64,000 nucleotides of DNA, from NCBI RefSeq assembly GCF_042186555.1, contig NC_133329.1:192983960-193047959 (forward strand). The letters are read 5' to 3'. Positions within the stretch are counted from its first letter, which is position 1, and each line of letters opens with the position of its first letter. Positions 34,029 to 44,930 of the stretch are shown piece after piece. Both the position numbers and the translations under genes were made by a program. The stretch comes from Aquarana catesbeiana. Its lineage: Eukaryota; Chordata; Amphibia; Anura; Ranidae. A model generated the notes under the pieces. It was not told where the DNA came from and did no database searches. It saw only the letters and a program-made list of their open reading frames with translations.

Positions 34029-34916
34029 GCCTTCAAAGTACAGGCGTAATATTATACTGAGTTGGTGCGTACCATATATAGATTGCCCTATGCTGAAGCT
34101 GCCATATCCTCTGTTTCCTCCTTGGGATCTCGGAAATCCCCACAGGTTGCGTATACCTTCCCAATTCATCCCTTGCTGGAGAAATTGTTGTATGATGACT
34201 GGGGTCACCCAGATAAACTATTTTCTCCTCCTAAGAGGTTTTCCATGCTTTATCCGGTGGAGGAAAAGTTCACCAAAAAATGGGGGGTGCCAGCAATAGA
34301 TGCGGCTATTTCTTGTGTGAATAAAAGTCTGACCTGTCCTGTGGACAATGCTCAGGGGTACAAAGATCCAACCGATAAGAAGCTGGAAACTTTATTTAAA
34401 GCCTCCTTTTCTATGGCTGGCGCTGTAGTCCAGCCTGCGGTAGCAGCAATCGGCATGTGCCAGTTCCTCAAGGAACAAATGAAGCATGTGCTTAACCTCC
34501 TCTCCACTGAGGGCGAGGTTTATGCAGACCTTCCTAAGGCCTTGTGTTTTACAATTGATGCCATTACGAGATTCTGTTCAGCAAGCATCCCGCCTTTCTC
34601 TCCTGCTGGTACACATGCGCAGGGTCCTTTGGCTTAAGCATTGGGCAGCTGAAGCTTCGTGCAAAAAATATTTGACTGGGTTCCTGTTTTATGGGGGTGA
34701 TCTGGACAAATATATCCAGAGAATTACGGGGGTAAGACCACGTTGTTACCGGTTAAAAAGAAGAATAAACGTCCCTCATTTAGACGTTCTCTGTCCCCAG
34801 CCCCTGGAGCTTTGGCCTCCCCAGTCCAATACTAGGTGAAAAGTCCAAGGCCAAGCCCAAGGGCAAAAGAAGTCTTGGGGTCCAAGATCTGTTAAACAGA
34901 AACCCAAAGCCACCCT

Positions 34917-35458
34917 ATGAAGGGGTGCCCCCGCTTGGCTGAGTGGGAGGGAAGGCTGCTGCAGTTTGCAGGCACCTGGCGGGAAGAGGTTCAGGACAAA
35001 TGGGTGACCTCCACAGTGTCTCTCGGCTACAAGCTGGAGTTCTGGGAGTTTCCGCCATCTCGCTTCCTAAGGTCAAGAGTCTCCAAAGATCTAGAAAAAA
35101 GAAGACCCTTGTTTCTGGCATTAGAATGCTTACTTTCCCAAGGGGTAATTGTAGAAGTGACCCCAAAAGAGCAAGAGCTCAGGGTTCTACTCAAACCTCT
35201 TTACGGTTCCAAAACCAAACGGGGATGTCAGACCTATTCTAGATCTAAAAGACCTGAATCAGTTTTTAGACATTCGTTCTTTCCATATGGAGTCAATCCG
35301 CTCAGTAGTGTCTGAGCTGCATCCTCTCTGCCTGGAGCAAAAGAGTACAAGCCTTGGATCTTCCAATGTGCCTATCACCATGGGTACACCAGAGCCTCAA
35401 TAGGTGGTTGCTAACCAAGAATCTACTAAAAGAAAAATCATTTGTTCCAGTTACTTGG
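34917..35458 (+). pseudogene. DIRS reverse transcriptase, N-terminal part only
   Basis: The plus-strand frame from 34917 reads KGCPRLAEWEGRLLQFAGTW, then EEVQDKWVTSTVSLGYKLEF, the conserved start of DIRS RT. After a shift, PNGDVRPILDLKDLNQFLD and FHMESIRSV of RT motif 1-2 follow (about 35215-35305). The sequence then jumps to pre-RNase H sequence (LCLEQKS, then GTPEPQ or WVHQSLNRWL) without the catalytic aspartates. The palm domain has therefore been deleted, leaving about 60 bp of scrambled transition near 35310-35400. Confidence 0.75.
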
Positions 35459-36224
35459 AAAGTGGTAACCACAGATGCCAGCCTAATAGGCTGGGGAGCA
35501 GTTCAGAGTCGAAAGGCTCTTGCCCATCAACATTCTGGCGATTTGAGCAATTCGTTTAGCCCTCAGGGTTTGGACTTCCAGGTTGCAGGGTTGTCCTGTC
35601 TGGATACAGTCCAACAATGCCACGGAAGTGGCCTTTATCAATCACCAAGGGGGCACCAGGAGTCTGGATGTCCAAAAAGAGGTGAATCACATTTTTTCGT
35701 GGGCAGAGAGGCATGTTCCTTGCCTATCTGCGGTCTTCATTCCAGGGGTAGAAAATTGGCAGGCGGATTTCCTGAGTCTCCAGCAGCTGTGCCCAGGAGA
35801 ATGGTCTCTTCCCCCCTATATTTTTCAGGCCATATGTCGAAGATGGGGTACCCCAGGTGTAGACCTGTTGGCTTCCAGGTTCAACAAGAAACTGGACAAC
35901 TTTGTGTCAAGAACAAAGGATCCGCTAGCACAAGGGTCGGATGCCTTAACGATTCCATGGGATCAGTACTCTCTGATTTATGTGTTCCCTCCAGTTCTGC
36001 TTCTCCCGCGATTCCTGCGGAGAGTCAAAAGGGAAGGAAAGCCGGTAATTCTGGTGGCTACGGCTTGGCCCAGGCGACCTTCGTATGCAGAGATCATAAA
36101 GATGGCAGAAGGAAGACCTTGGGTTCTTCCGCTGTGCCCAGATCTACTCTCACAGGGTCCAATATTAGATCCTGCCTTACAAAGTCTGAATTTGACGGTT
36201 TGGCAGTTGAGACCCACATTCTGA
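35390..36224 (+). pseudogene. DIRS RNase H and methyltransferase-like domain
   Basis: RNase H starts with VPVTWKVVTTDASLIGWGAV (about 35440-35500, catalytic Asp in TTDAS). It continues after a frame change in the 213-residue frame 35583-36224: VWIQSNNATEVAFINHQGG (the usual second Asp region reads QSNN), HIFSWAERHVP, FIPGVENWQADFLS. The same frame goes on to the DIRS-specific region related to N6-adenine methyltransferases: VDLLASRFNKKLDNFVSR, DALTIPWDQYSLIYVFPP and VILVATAWPRRPSYAEI. It degrades RNA in hybrids during reverse transcription. The Asp-to-Asn type change (SNNAT) is notable. Confidence 0.8.
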
Positions 36225-36242
36225 AGGGTCGTGGCCTCTAGG

Positions 36243-36370
36243 GGCCAGTCCTGTCCACTCTAGTTAATGCTAGGAAGCCAGCTTCCAGGCTCATCTACTA
36301 CAGAATCTGGAAGGCATATGCTTCCTGGTGTGAGTCCAGGGGGTGGCATCCTAGGAAGTATGCCATTAGC
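36243..36370 (+). pseudogene. DIRS tyrosine recombinase, N-terminal fragment
   Basis: The frame reads GPVLSTLVNARKPASRLIYY, then RIWKAYASWCESRGWHPRKY. This is the SAM-like core-binding domain that begins DIRS recombinases. It then runs straight into the terminal hairpin (AGGAAAATAGGATTTTTAAA). The catalytic Arg-His-Arg-Tyr domain is gone. Together with the RT deletion this makes the copy non-autonomous. Confidence 0.7.
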
Positions 36371-36374
36371 AGGA

Positions 36375-36673
36375 AAATAGGATTTTTAAATACAGCTTAC
36401 CTGTAAAATCCTTTTCTTGGGAATACATCATGGGGCACAGAGCTCCCGCCCCTCTTTGGGATTATACATTAGGATACTTATTGTTTTGCTACAAAACTGA
36501 GGTACTCTCCGTATGGGAGGTTGTATAGGGGAGGAACTCGACTTGTAATTAGGGTTGCCAGTGTCCAGTCACCTGATGGTGATCTAACCCACTAATTATC
36601 AAAGTCTCTGTGTCCCATGATGTATTCCCAAGAAAAGGATTTTACAGGTAAGCTGTATTTAAAAATCCTATTA
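36375..36673. repeat. 3' terminal hairpin of the DIRS element
   Basis: Arms 36375-36441 and 36607-36673 are 67 bp long and complementary at 66 positions. Each contains TACAGCTTACCTGTAAAATC. The 165-bp interior carries the inverted terminal repeat (GTACTCTCCGTATGGGAGG). The arms also hold CAGGTAAG, a perfect splice-donor consensus, on the strand of the right arm. Confidence 0.9.
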
Positions 36674-37341
36674 TTTTTTACTTTTTGCTATAATAAATAT
36701 CCCAATTTAAAAAAAAAAAAAATTTTTTTTTCCCCTCAGTTTAGGCCGATATGTATTCTTCTACATATTTTTGGTTAAAAAAAAATTGCAAGAAGCATAT
36801 ATTGATTGGTTTGCGCAAACGTTATAGCACCTACAAAATAGGGGATAGATTTATAGCATTTTTTTTTTTTTTTTTTTACTAGTAATGGTGGCGATCTGTG
36901 ATTTTTGTCAGGACTGCAATATTGCGGTGGACAGAACGGACAGTTTTGACACTATTTTGGGAGGGGGTTAACACTAGGGCGAAATTAAGGGGTTAAATGT
37001 GTTACCTAGGGAATGATTCTAACTGTGGGGGGAGGGTACTGACTGGGGGAGGTGACCGATCGGTGTTCCTCTGTACTGGAAACGCATGATCGGTCTCCTC
37101 TCCCCTGACAGGACGTGGATCTGTGTGATTACACACAGATCCATGTCCCTGCTCTGTGACCGGCAATCACGGGTGCCTGGCAGACATCGCGGCCACCAGG
37201 CACGCGCATCAGCTCCTGAGTGACGCGACGGGTGCACCCCCTAACGGCTGGGAAGCCGAGGACGTAATATGACGGCCGCCCAGGATAAGAGAGGCACCTT
37301 GCAGCCGTCATTTGACTATACATGGGATGGGAACAGGTTAA

Positions 37342-38294
37342 ACACCATCACTTAAATCACAGGAGGAGCTTCAGACATTTGTAAAAATTAAAAGTCAGCA
37401 GCTACAAAAACAGCAGCTGCTGACTTTTAATAAACAGATATTCACCTGTCCCAGGATCCAGCACTGTGCTCACACCCAAGCCATTTTTTTCACCGGTCTT
37501 CAGTCCCAGGCGGTGGCATCTTAGCTGTGGGCACCCAGTTGTGAAAGCTTGCAGCTTCACAGCCAGCTGCCCACTGGGCAGGTGCATGGGACCTATGATG
37601 TGTCTCAGAAAACTGCAGGAAGGGAGGGGCGAAGGAGAACTTCCGCTCAGATCACCTAGGCGATTGGAATGGAAGTAGGAGTGGGTACCTGTCAAAATCA
37701 GGAGGCCTTAACTTCCTCTTTTGGCTGAAGCGCCGCTTTAAAGTCAGTGGAACGGCAATAAAAAACAAACAGAAATCCTAAACCTTGCATACTCTATCCA
37801 AAACAAAAGTTTTAGCTGGCATTACACTTTAATGTAACAAAAAAAAGAGGTTCATCGAAATGTACATAAGCTGCAGTACCTCACAGATTAAACAATATCT
37901 GTAGAAAGGCAAGGAGAACACAGGAAGGCACCAAACCAAGTGTAGTAATTGGCAACTCATTTATGAGAAATGTTTTATAAGCGCTTACCTTGATAATCAT
38001 CTAACCACCAGTGGAGCAGTGCCCCAGGAGTCTGTATACCAATGCCAGGGTGCTCAGTCACCACCATCAGGTGAGTATGGAAGAGAGACCAGGAGGCAGG
38101 TGAAACAGGAAGTGAAACCAGCAAGGCTGGACCGGAAGTGATGTCATACGCCAATCAGCCGTGAGGGGGCATAGCTACATTTTTAGAACCACCCTGCTCT
38201 TTTATTAAGCCTGTTTCACTGGATATAAGGATGATTTTAATACCCTGGGTAAAGAACTTAACCTTTACAACTATGAGTATCGGGAAACATTACT
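37342..38294. other. Gene-free stretch with a small palindromic repeat
   Basis: 37390-37432 contains inverted copies of AAAAGTCAGCAGCT around ACAAAAACAG. The following 300 bp resembles a frog-type MITE body (GGTGGCATCTTAGCTGTGGG). No ORF with recognisable content is present, and the right part may be host sequence. Confidence 0.45.
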
Positions 38295-38912
38295 TTAACC
38301 ACTTAAGGACTGGAAGATTTTACCCCGTTAATGACCAGAGCATTTTTGCAATTTGGCACTGCACTGCTTTAACTGGTAATTGCGTGGCCATGCAATGCTG
38401 TACCCAAACGAAATCTGCATCATTTTTTTTCCCCACAAATAGAGCTTTCTTTTGGTGGTATTTGTTCACATATGGGAATTTTATTTTTGCAATATAAACG
38501 AAAAAAGACCAAGAATTTTGAAAAAATATATATTTTCTACTTTTTGTTTTAAAAAAAATCAAATTAACTAAATTTCAATAAGCATATATTTATTGGTTTG
38601 GGCAAAAGTTTAGCGTTTACAAACTCTAGTACATTTTCTGGAATTTACAAAGCTTTTAGTTTATGACTGCCTCTCATTTCTTGAGGTGCTAAAATGGCAG
38701 GTCAGTACAACCCCCCCCCCAAATTACCCCTTTTTGGAAAGTAGACACCCCAAGGAATTTGCTGAGAGGCACATTGAGCCCATTAAATATTTTATTTTTT
38801 TGTCACAAGTGATTGAAAAATGACAACAAAAAAAGAGAAAATGATATATTGCTCACACATGCCATGGGTATATGTGGAATTACACCCCAAAATACATTCT
38901 ACTGCTTCTCCC

Positions 38913-39421
38913 TGTGTTGCGTTTGTTAACAATATGATTTTTCTATATTAATCAGATATAAGATACATGGGACAATATTACAATAGTGAGTTGGTCAGAT
39001 TACTGTCAGTTTTTTGGCTTGAGTAGAATTCTCAAACAAATACTGTTTTATACAATGGGGGTAGATATCGTTGTTGTATTCAATTGACAGTTCAATTAAC
39101 AGGCTATTGTCTCTTATAGCTACAGTAAACAAGACATTACTTGTTTGAGATTCTTTCAGCTCTCAAACTGAAAGAATGACTGTTAAATTACTGTCTTGGT
39201 TTGAGTAGACAATGGTACGTAGATACAATTTTTGTATTCAATTGACAGTTTTCAACAGTCCATTGTTTCTACAGCTACAGTAAACAGGTATGTTTTCTGT
39301 TTGGCCACTATGGTAAACAGCCTGACACATAAAAGGGGTGAGTAGAGACAGGGACACACACACACACCATCATGCTGTAACATCAGAAGCCACCCATGAT
39401 AGAAGAACAGTGCCTGATGCT
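38913..39421 (+). repeat. 5' LTR of the retroviral remnant (U3 only)
   Basis: This matches 40951-41822 apart from the MITE and small indels, up to AGAACAGTGCCTGATGCTC. It contains a TATA-like ACATAAAAGGGG at 39327-39338. The R-U5 part present in the 3' LTR is missing, so deletion removed the LTR end together with the leader. Confidence 0.8.
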
Positions 39422-39480
39422 CAGCAGCCTACAACCCAAGTAGAGACACAGTCCTGCAGGAGACCGGAATTGGAGGGTCC

Positions 39481-40635
39481 ATACAGTATGCACTTTTGAA
39501 AGCTGTAGTGATGACTCTTCAGGAGGATCCTTCTTCCCATGTCACTATATACACTGACAGCTGGGCCGTTTTGAAAGGACTGACAACTTGGATGCCCACG
39601 TGGAAGTCCAATGAATGGATGATTCATGGAAAGGTGGTGTGGGGAGGCAAGGAAGTCTGGGACTACATCTGGAAGGAAGCTCACTCCCGCACCATAAAAG
39701 TGGGGCATGTTGATGCACATGTGCCCCTAGTCCCAGACTTTGACAGACTCTATAACAGAGTTGCAGATGAAATCTCCAAAGTGCAGGCAGTTGTGCCAAT
39801 TGATCCTGTCTTGATGAACTCGGCCAACTGGGCCCACAAGCAATCTGGACATTTGGGGCAGAAAGCAACATATGAATGGGCACAGTAGAGAGGATTGCCT
39901 ATATCCATGGACATGATAAAGACTGTAATAGGGAATTGTACAGTGTGTGAAGTGCAGTGGGCCAAAGATTCTGGAGTGTACTGGTTGTGCCACATCCCAT
40001 ACCATCCACAGGCAGCAGGTTTGATTAAAAGATACAACAGGCTATTGAAGGACCAGATACGCAAACTTACACCCACACATACACTAAGGGGGTGGGATCG
40101 GGTCCTCACACAGGCAGTCATGTTGTTAAATTCTAGGCCAATAGCCAAAAGCACACCATATGAGAGGATGGTAGGGGCTGGGACACAGATTCCACAGCTG
40201 GAGTGCAGAGTTCAGTATTTATGTAAGGTTCCTGAAAGAACAGGGCTTAACAGATACCATGTTACTGCTTCCCATGACATAGAAACCAAGAGTAACGTAT
40301 CTGAAGCTGAAGCCTATCTAGGAATGAGAGGGAATCTGGCAGGAAGGTTTGAAGTTACATTTGCATTGACAGATGAGCTTCAAGACTCTGACTGCTTAGT
40401 GGATACTTCTCAGCAAAAATGGAAAGTGAGGCTACATAACATCAAACCTTCCAAAATAAACAGCAGTGATCTTCTGGGAAATATCAGTATATTTTCTCTC
40501 CTCCCTATTGATGTTCTTTGGGAGGGTCAGAAGTGTGTACAGGCAGGGGGCAAAGTGTTAGTCAGATTTCCAGGCAAGAAGCCACTTAGAGGAGAGATTT
40601 TAGCTGAAGTGTCTGGATCTACTGTTTATGTATAA
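39481..40635 (+). pseudogene. Retroviral pol remnant: RNase H and integrase pieces
   Basis: 39496-39888 carries the end of an RNase H (VTIYTDSWAVLKGL, catalytic Asp, and VGHVDAH) and the start of integrase with a His-His pair (WAHKQSGHLG). A TAG at 39886 ends it. The next frame, 39895-40635, opens with the Cys-Cys half of the zinc site (CTVCE) and continues directly into the last part of the catalytic core (HIPYHPQAAGLIKRYN) and a C-terminal domain (NSRPIAKSTPYERM). The core segment with the first two catalytic acidic residues is deleted. The 246-residue frame is open but cannot give an active integrase. Confidence 0.82.
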
Positions 40636-40950
40636 TTAGAAGGAACAGATAATCCGCTTTGTTTTCCACTCCATAGGCTGTCTCCGATTTGATCCATAGG
40701 ACATGATGGAAAGAATGACGGAAGATCACAAGAGCTGTGGAGAGCAAGGCCTTTGATGTATTACAAGCCTGGACTTGTTTCTAAAGAACTTTAGAATGGA
40801 GTTTCTAATGAACTTTTTAGACACCTTCTCAATGACAGAAATATGGGAGGTGTTGCATTCAAGGAAAATTAATGTTTAGAATAAGTTTTCTTAGTAAAGA
40901 AGTGATTTTCTGTATGGAGTCTAAAAGGAACAAAAAAATCTAGGACGGAA

Positions 40951-42095
40951 TGTGTTGCGTTTGTTACAATATGATTTTTTTTATTAAATCAGCAATAAGA
41001 TACATGGGACATAACATTACAATAGTGGTTGGTCATAGAGATATTGTCAGTTTTTTGGCTTGAGTAGATCTCTCAAACAAATGCGGTTTCATACAATGGG
41101 GTTAGATAACATTGTTGTATTACAGTTTGAACAGGCTATTGTCTCTATAACTATAGTACACAAGTAAAGCCCCATACACACGATCCGAATATCGGACGAA
41201 TGATCGTCCGTTTTTGTTTGCATGCTAATCTCACATCGAATCTGATGAGTTTACTAAAGTCCCGAAAATTCCCGTACGACAGAATAAAAATTCGGAAGCG
41301 ATGTCATGTGTTGCAATGCATTTGTATTGCATTTTCGAACGATAGCTGTACCGATTAAACGAAAATCGTACGATCTGGCATCGTACGGAAAAAATTTCCG
41401 TGCATGTCCGATAGAATAATATCGGATGAACTGTCCTGATCGGCTCTCGAAAGCTCTGTACTAACGATCCGATTATCGTACGATCGTTTCGAATGCGGCA
41501 TTTTACGTACGATTTTCGGATCGTGTGTACGGGGCATAAGAGATTTACTTGTTTGAGCTTTTTTCAGCTCTCAAACTGAAAGAATGACTGTTAGATTACT
41601 ATCAAGTGTTGGCTTGATTAGACAATGGGTACGTAGATACAGTTTTCAACAGTCCATTGTCTACACAGCTACAGTAAACAGGTGTTTTCTGTTGTTTAGC
41701 AACTATGGTAAACAGCCTGGCACATAAAAGGGGGATTCAGGCATAAGCTAGGGACACACACACATCATCATGCTGTAACATCAGAAGCCACCCATGATAG
41801 AAGAACAGTGCCTGACGCTCCAGAAGAATCGTTGCCAATGGAGATCACGAACATACAGTAACAGAAGATAAGTTACCTTTAAGTTTATTTGTACTATTAT
41901 AGACCATAGGCTGTTCAATTTGCTAGGCATTTTGCTTGTTATAGATATCTGTCAGTCTTGTATTGTATTCCTAATATTGTAAAGTTTTGTATGTACAGCA
42001 TCTTTGTATAGTAAAAGCACATTTACACACTGCAGAAATCTCAGCTTCCTTGCTTATACCACAGAGTAACCTTGCTAGATAGACGCAAGCAAAAC
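40951..42095 (+). repeat. 3' LTR of the retroviral remnant, with a nested MITE
   Basis: It starts TGTGTTGCG after GGACGGAA and ends at CAAGCAAAACA. It includes the U3 seen in the 5' LTR, a TATA-like CACATAAAAGGGG (41721-41733) and a downstream segment (41823-42095) lacking in the 5' LTR. Without the 369-bp MITE and its 3-bp duplication it is about 770 bp. Confidence 0.8.
41168..41536. mobile_element. Harbinger-like MITE in the retroviral LTR
   Basis: The ends are inverted repeats, GCCCCATACACACGATCCGA at the left and the complement GCCCCGTACACACGATCCGA at the right. TAA occurs on both sides (41165-41167 and 41537-41539) as a 3-bp target duplication, and the empty site is seen at the equivalent place in the 5' LTR (ACAAGACATTACTTG). 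A 3-bp TWA target suggests PIF/Harbinger. It has no coding capacity, and the interior is rich in CGATC-type short palindromes. Confidence 0.82.
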
Positions 42096-43919
42096 ATTTG
42101 CTCCTGAGTACGGGGATACCACATGTTGGAGACTTTTTGGGAGTCTAGCCGTGTACAGGACCCTGAAAACCCATCACCTTCAGGATTTCTAAGGGCGTAA
42201 ATTTTTGATTTAACTCCTCACTACCGATCACAGTTTTGGAGGTCATGAAATGCCAAGATAGCACAAAACCCCCCAAATGACCCTATTTTGGAAAGTAGAC
42301 ACCCCAAACTATTTGCTGAGAGGCATGTTGATTATTTTGCAGATCTCGCTTTTTTGTCACAAAGCTTTGAAAATTGAAAAAAAGAAAAAGAAAATTTTCT
42401 TTTCTTTCTTCATTTTCCAAAACAAATGAGAGCTGCAAAATACTCACCATGCCTCTTGGCATATAGCTTGGGGTGTCTACTTTCCAAAATGGGGTCATTT
42501 GGGGGGTGGTGTTATCTTGATATTTTAGGGCTAAAACTGTGATAAGTAGTGAGGAGTAAAATCACGATTTTACGCGCTTAGAAAGCCGGAAGGCGGTGAT
42601 TGGTTTTTGGGGTCCTGTATATGGCTAGGCTCCCAAAAAGTCTCACACATGTGGTATCCCCATGCTCAGGAGATGCAGCAGAATGTATTTTGGGGTGTAA
42701 TTTCACATATACCCATGCCATGTGTGAGCAATATATATATTAGTGACAGCTGTGTAAAAAAAATATATTTATTTTCCTGAAACTTGTGGCAAAATATCAA
42801 ATATTCCATGGACTCAACATGCCTCTTAGCAAATAGCTTGGGGCGTCTACTTTGCAAAAAGGTGTCATTTGGGAAGAGGGGGTTTGAACTGTCCTGGCAT
42901 TTTTTTTGCCCAACATTAGAAGCTTATGCCATACATCACTCTTCTAAACAATTGAACCACCAAGTCCTTTCTGAATCTTTTTGTATACATGCAAAAAAAA
43001 ATACTTTTTGCTAGAAAATTACTTTGAACCCCCAAACATATATTTTTTAAAGCAGAGGCCCTACAGATTAAAATAGTGGGTGTTGCAATTTTTTTTCACA
43101 AAGTATTTGCGCGATTTTTTAAACGCAATTTTTTGTGAAAAAAAAAAAAATTTTTTTTACATTTAAATGCACAAATAGGCCGAGGAGATACCAAACACGA
43201 CATGCTTTAAAATTATGCACACCAGTGCAGCAGCAGCAAACGTTGCACATTTTTAAAAGCCTTTACAGGTTACTACTTTAGATTTACAGATGAGGTCTAC
43301 TGCTAGAAATACTACCCTCGATCTGATGTTCACGGTGATACCTCACATGCATGGTGCAATTACTGTTTATATATGACACAAGACCGATGCATGCGTTCGC
43401 CTTTGCGTGTGTGCACGAAGGGGCAGGGGTGCTTTCATTTTTTTTTTTAATTAATCATTTTGCTTTTTTTATTTTATTTTAACCACTTAAGCCCCGGACC
43501 ATTTAGCTGCCTAAAGACCAGAGGACTTTTTCCAATTTGGCACTGCGTCGCTTTAACTGCTAATTGCGTGGTCATGCAATGCTGTACCTAAACAAAATTT
43601 GCGTCCTTTTCTTCCCACAAATAGAGCTTTCTTTTGATGGTATTTGATCACCTCTGTGGTTTTTATTTTTTGTGCTATAAACGGAAAAAGACCGAAAATT
43701 TTGAAAAAAAATGATATTTTCTACTTTTTGTTATAAAAAAATCCAATAAACTCAATTTTAGTCAAAATGTATTCGGCCACATGTCTTTGGTAAAAAAAAT
43801 GTCAATAAGTGTATATTTATTGGTTTGCGCAAAAGTTATAGCGCCTACAAACTAGGGTACATTTTCTGGAATTTACACAGCCTTTAATTTATGACTGCCT
43901 ATGTCATTTCTTGAGGTGC

Positions 43920-44930
43920 TAAAATGGCAGGGCAGTACAAAGCCCCACAAATGTCCCCATTTTGGAAAGTAGACACCCCAAGGAAATTGCTGAGTGGCAT
44001 ATTGAGCCCATTGAATATTAATTTTTTTTGTCCCAAGTGATTGAATAACGACAAAAAAAAAAAAATTACAAAAAGTTGTCACTAAATGATATATTGCTCA
44101 CACAGGCCATGGGCATATGTGGAATTGCACCCCATACCACATGTGTGGGACTTTTTGGGAGCCTAGCCGCGTAAGGGGCCCCGAAAACCAATCACTGCCT
44201 TCAGGGCGTAAATTTTTGATTTTACTCCTCACTACCTATCACAGTTTTGAAGGCCATAAAATGCCCAGATGGCATAACCCCCCCCCCCCAAATGACTCCA
44301 TTTTGGAAAGTAGACACCCCAAACTATTTGCTGAGAGGCATGGTGAGTATTTTGCAGCTCTCATTTGTTTTTGAAAATGAAGAAAGACAAGAAAAAAAAT
44401 GTTTTTTTTCTTTTTTCAATTTTCAAAACTTTGTGACAAAAAGTGAGGTCTGCAAAATACTCACTATACCTCTCAGCAAATAGCTTGGAGTGTCTACTTT
44501 CCAAAATGGGGTCATTTGGGGGGGGGTTTGTGCCACCTGGGCATTCCATGGCCTCCGAAACTGTGATAAGCAGTGAAGAGTGAAATCAAAAATTTACGCC
44601 CTTAGAAAGCCTGAAGGCGGTGCTTGGTTTTCGGGGTCCCGTACGAGGCTAGGCTCCAAAAAAGTCTCACACATGTGGTATCGCCGTACTCAGGAGAAGC
44701 AACAAAATGTATTTTGGGGTGTAATTTCACATATTCCCATGGCATGTTTGAGCAATATATCATTTAGTGACAACTTTGTGCAAAAAAAAAAAAATTGTCT
44801 CTTTCCCGCAACTTGTGTCACAATATAAAATATTCCATGGACTCGACATGCCTCTCAGCAAATAGCTTGGGGTGTCTACTTTCCAAAATGGGGTCATTTG
44901 GGGGGGTTTTGAACTGTCCTGGCATTTTAT
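43920..44930. repeat. Alternating satellite-like blocks of the inner piggyBac copy
   Basis: Blocks containing TTTTGGAAAGTAGACACC occur forward at about 43960 and 44303 and reversed at about 44490 and 44870. ORFs in both orientations (44117-44828) are translations of this repeat. Confidence 0.75.

Larger units (their letters stand above)
27514..34850 (+). pseudogene. DIRS gag-like protein, split by L1 copy 3
   Basis: The start MSPRKRASGGGKRGKK (27514-27560) is very basic. The L1 then intervenes. The frame resumes at about 33522 with RGNKKSPSTSRG. Downstream frames carry the acidic repeat (SDNDEISLSGDGDQEKSNDS), then the conserved DIRS gag core at 34062-34637 (PLLEKLLYDDWGHPDKLF, MLYPVEEKFTKKWGVPAID, PTDKKLETLFKASFSMAG). 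A Lys/Arg-rich tail follows at 34640-34850. Gag packages the element RNA. Stops and frame changes occur at 33800 and 34640 in addition to the L1 insertion. Confidence 0.75.
26361..36672 (+). mobile_element. DIRS-type retrotransposon, internally deleted and split by an L1
   Basis: The left terminal repeat (26361-26524) and the right end (about 36425-36640) are inverted copies. Shared pieces include CATACGGAGAGTACCTCAGT, AACCCTAATTACAAG and GGACACAGAGACTTTGATAA. The inside runs gag (27514-34850, split by L1 copy 3), RT start, RNase H, a DIRS methyltransferase-like region and the first part of a tyrosine recombinase. RT catalytic motifs and most of the recombinase are deleted. The DIRS sits inside the piggyBac-type element at 26125-37337. 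Confidence 0.85.
26125..37337 (+). mobile_element. piggyBac-type TTAA element split by a DIRS insertion
   Basis: TTAA flanks it at 26121-26124 and 37338-37341. The left part (26125 to about 26360) has the family arm: CCACTT terminus, AATGACAATTGCCCGGTCAT, CAAATAGAGCTTTCTTTTGG and TTTTTGCGCTATAAAC. After the DIRS insertion the same arm resumes at about 36673 (TTTTTTACTTTTTGCTATAA) and continues through TATATTGATTGGTTTGCGCA to the GC-rich, hairpin-bearing end. Without the insertion the element is only about 0.9 kb. It has no transposase and would have depended on one supplied in trans. Confidence 0.75.
38913..42095 (+). mobile_element. Endogenous retrovirus remnant, heavily deleted
   Basis: Two related LTRs starting TGTGTTGCGTTTG lie at 38913 and 40951. 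Between them only the 3' part of pol survives (39481-40635), followed by about 310 bp of non-coding sequence. The 5' LTR ends early (39421), and the primer-binding site, gag, protease and RT are absent. No env is recognisable. It interrupts the piggyBac-type arm exactly where the arm reads GCTTCTCC and then GAGTACGG. The copy is old and incapable of expression as a virus. Confidence 0.82.

Noticed and set aside
40600..40950. Search for a retroviral env after the integrase remnant
   Set aside because: Only about 310 bp separate the pol frame from the 3' LTR, with no long frame or fusion or membrane segment visible.
44117..44828. Several Cys/Phe-rich ORFs on both strands near 44.1-44.8 kb
   Set aside because: The same peptides appear from 1044 to 1944 because both are translations of the alternating satellite blocks.
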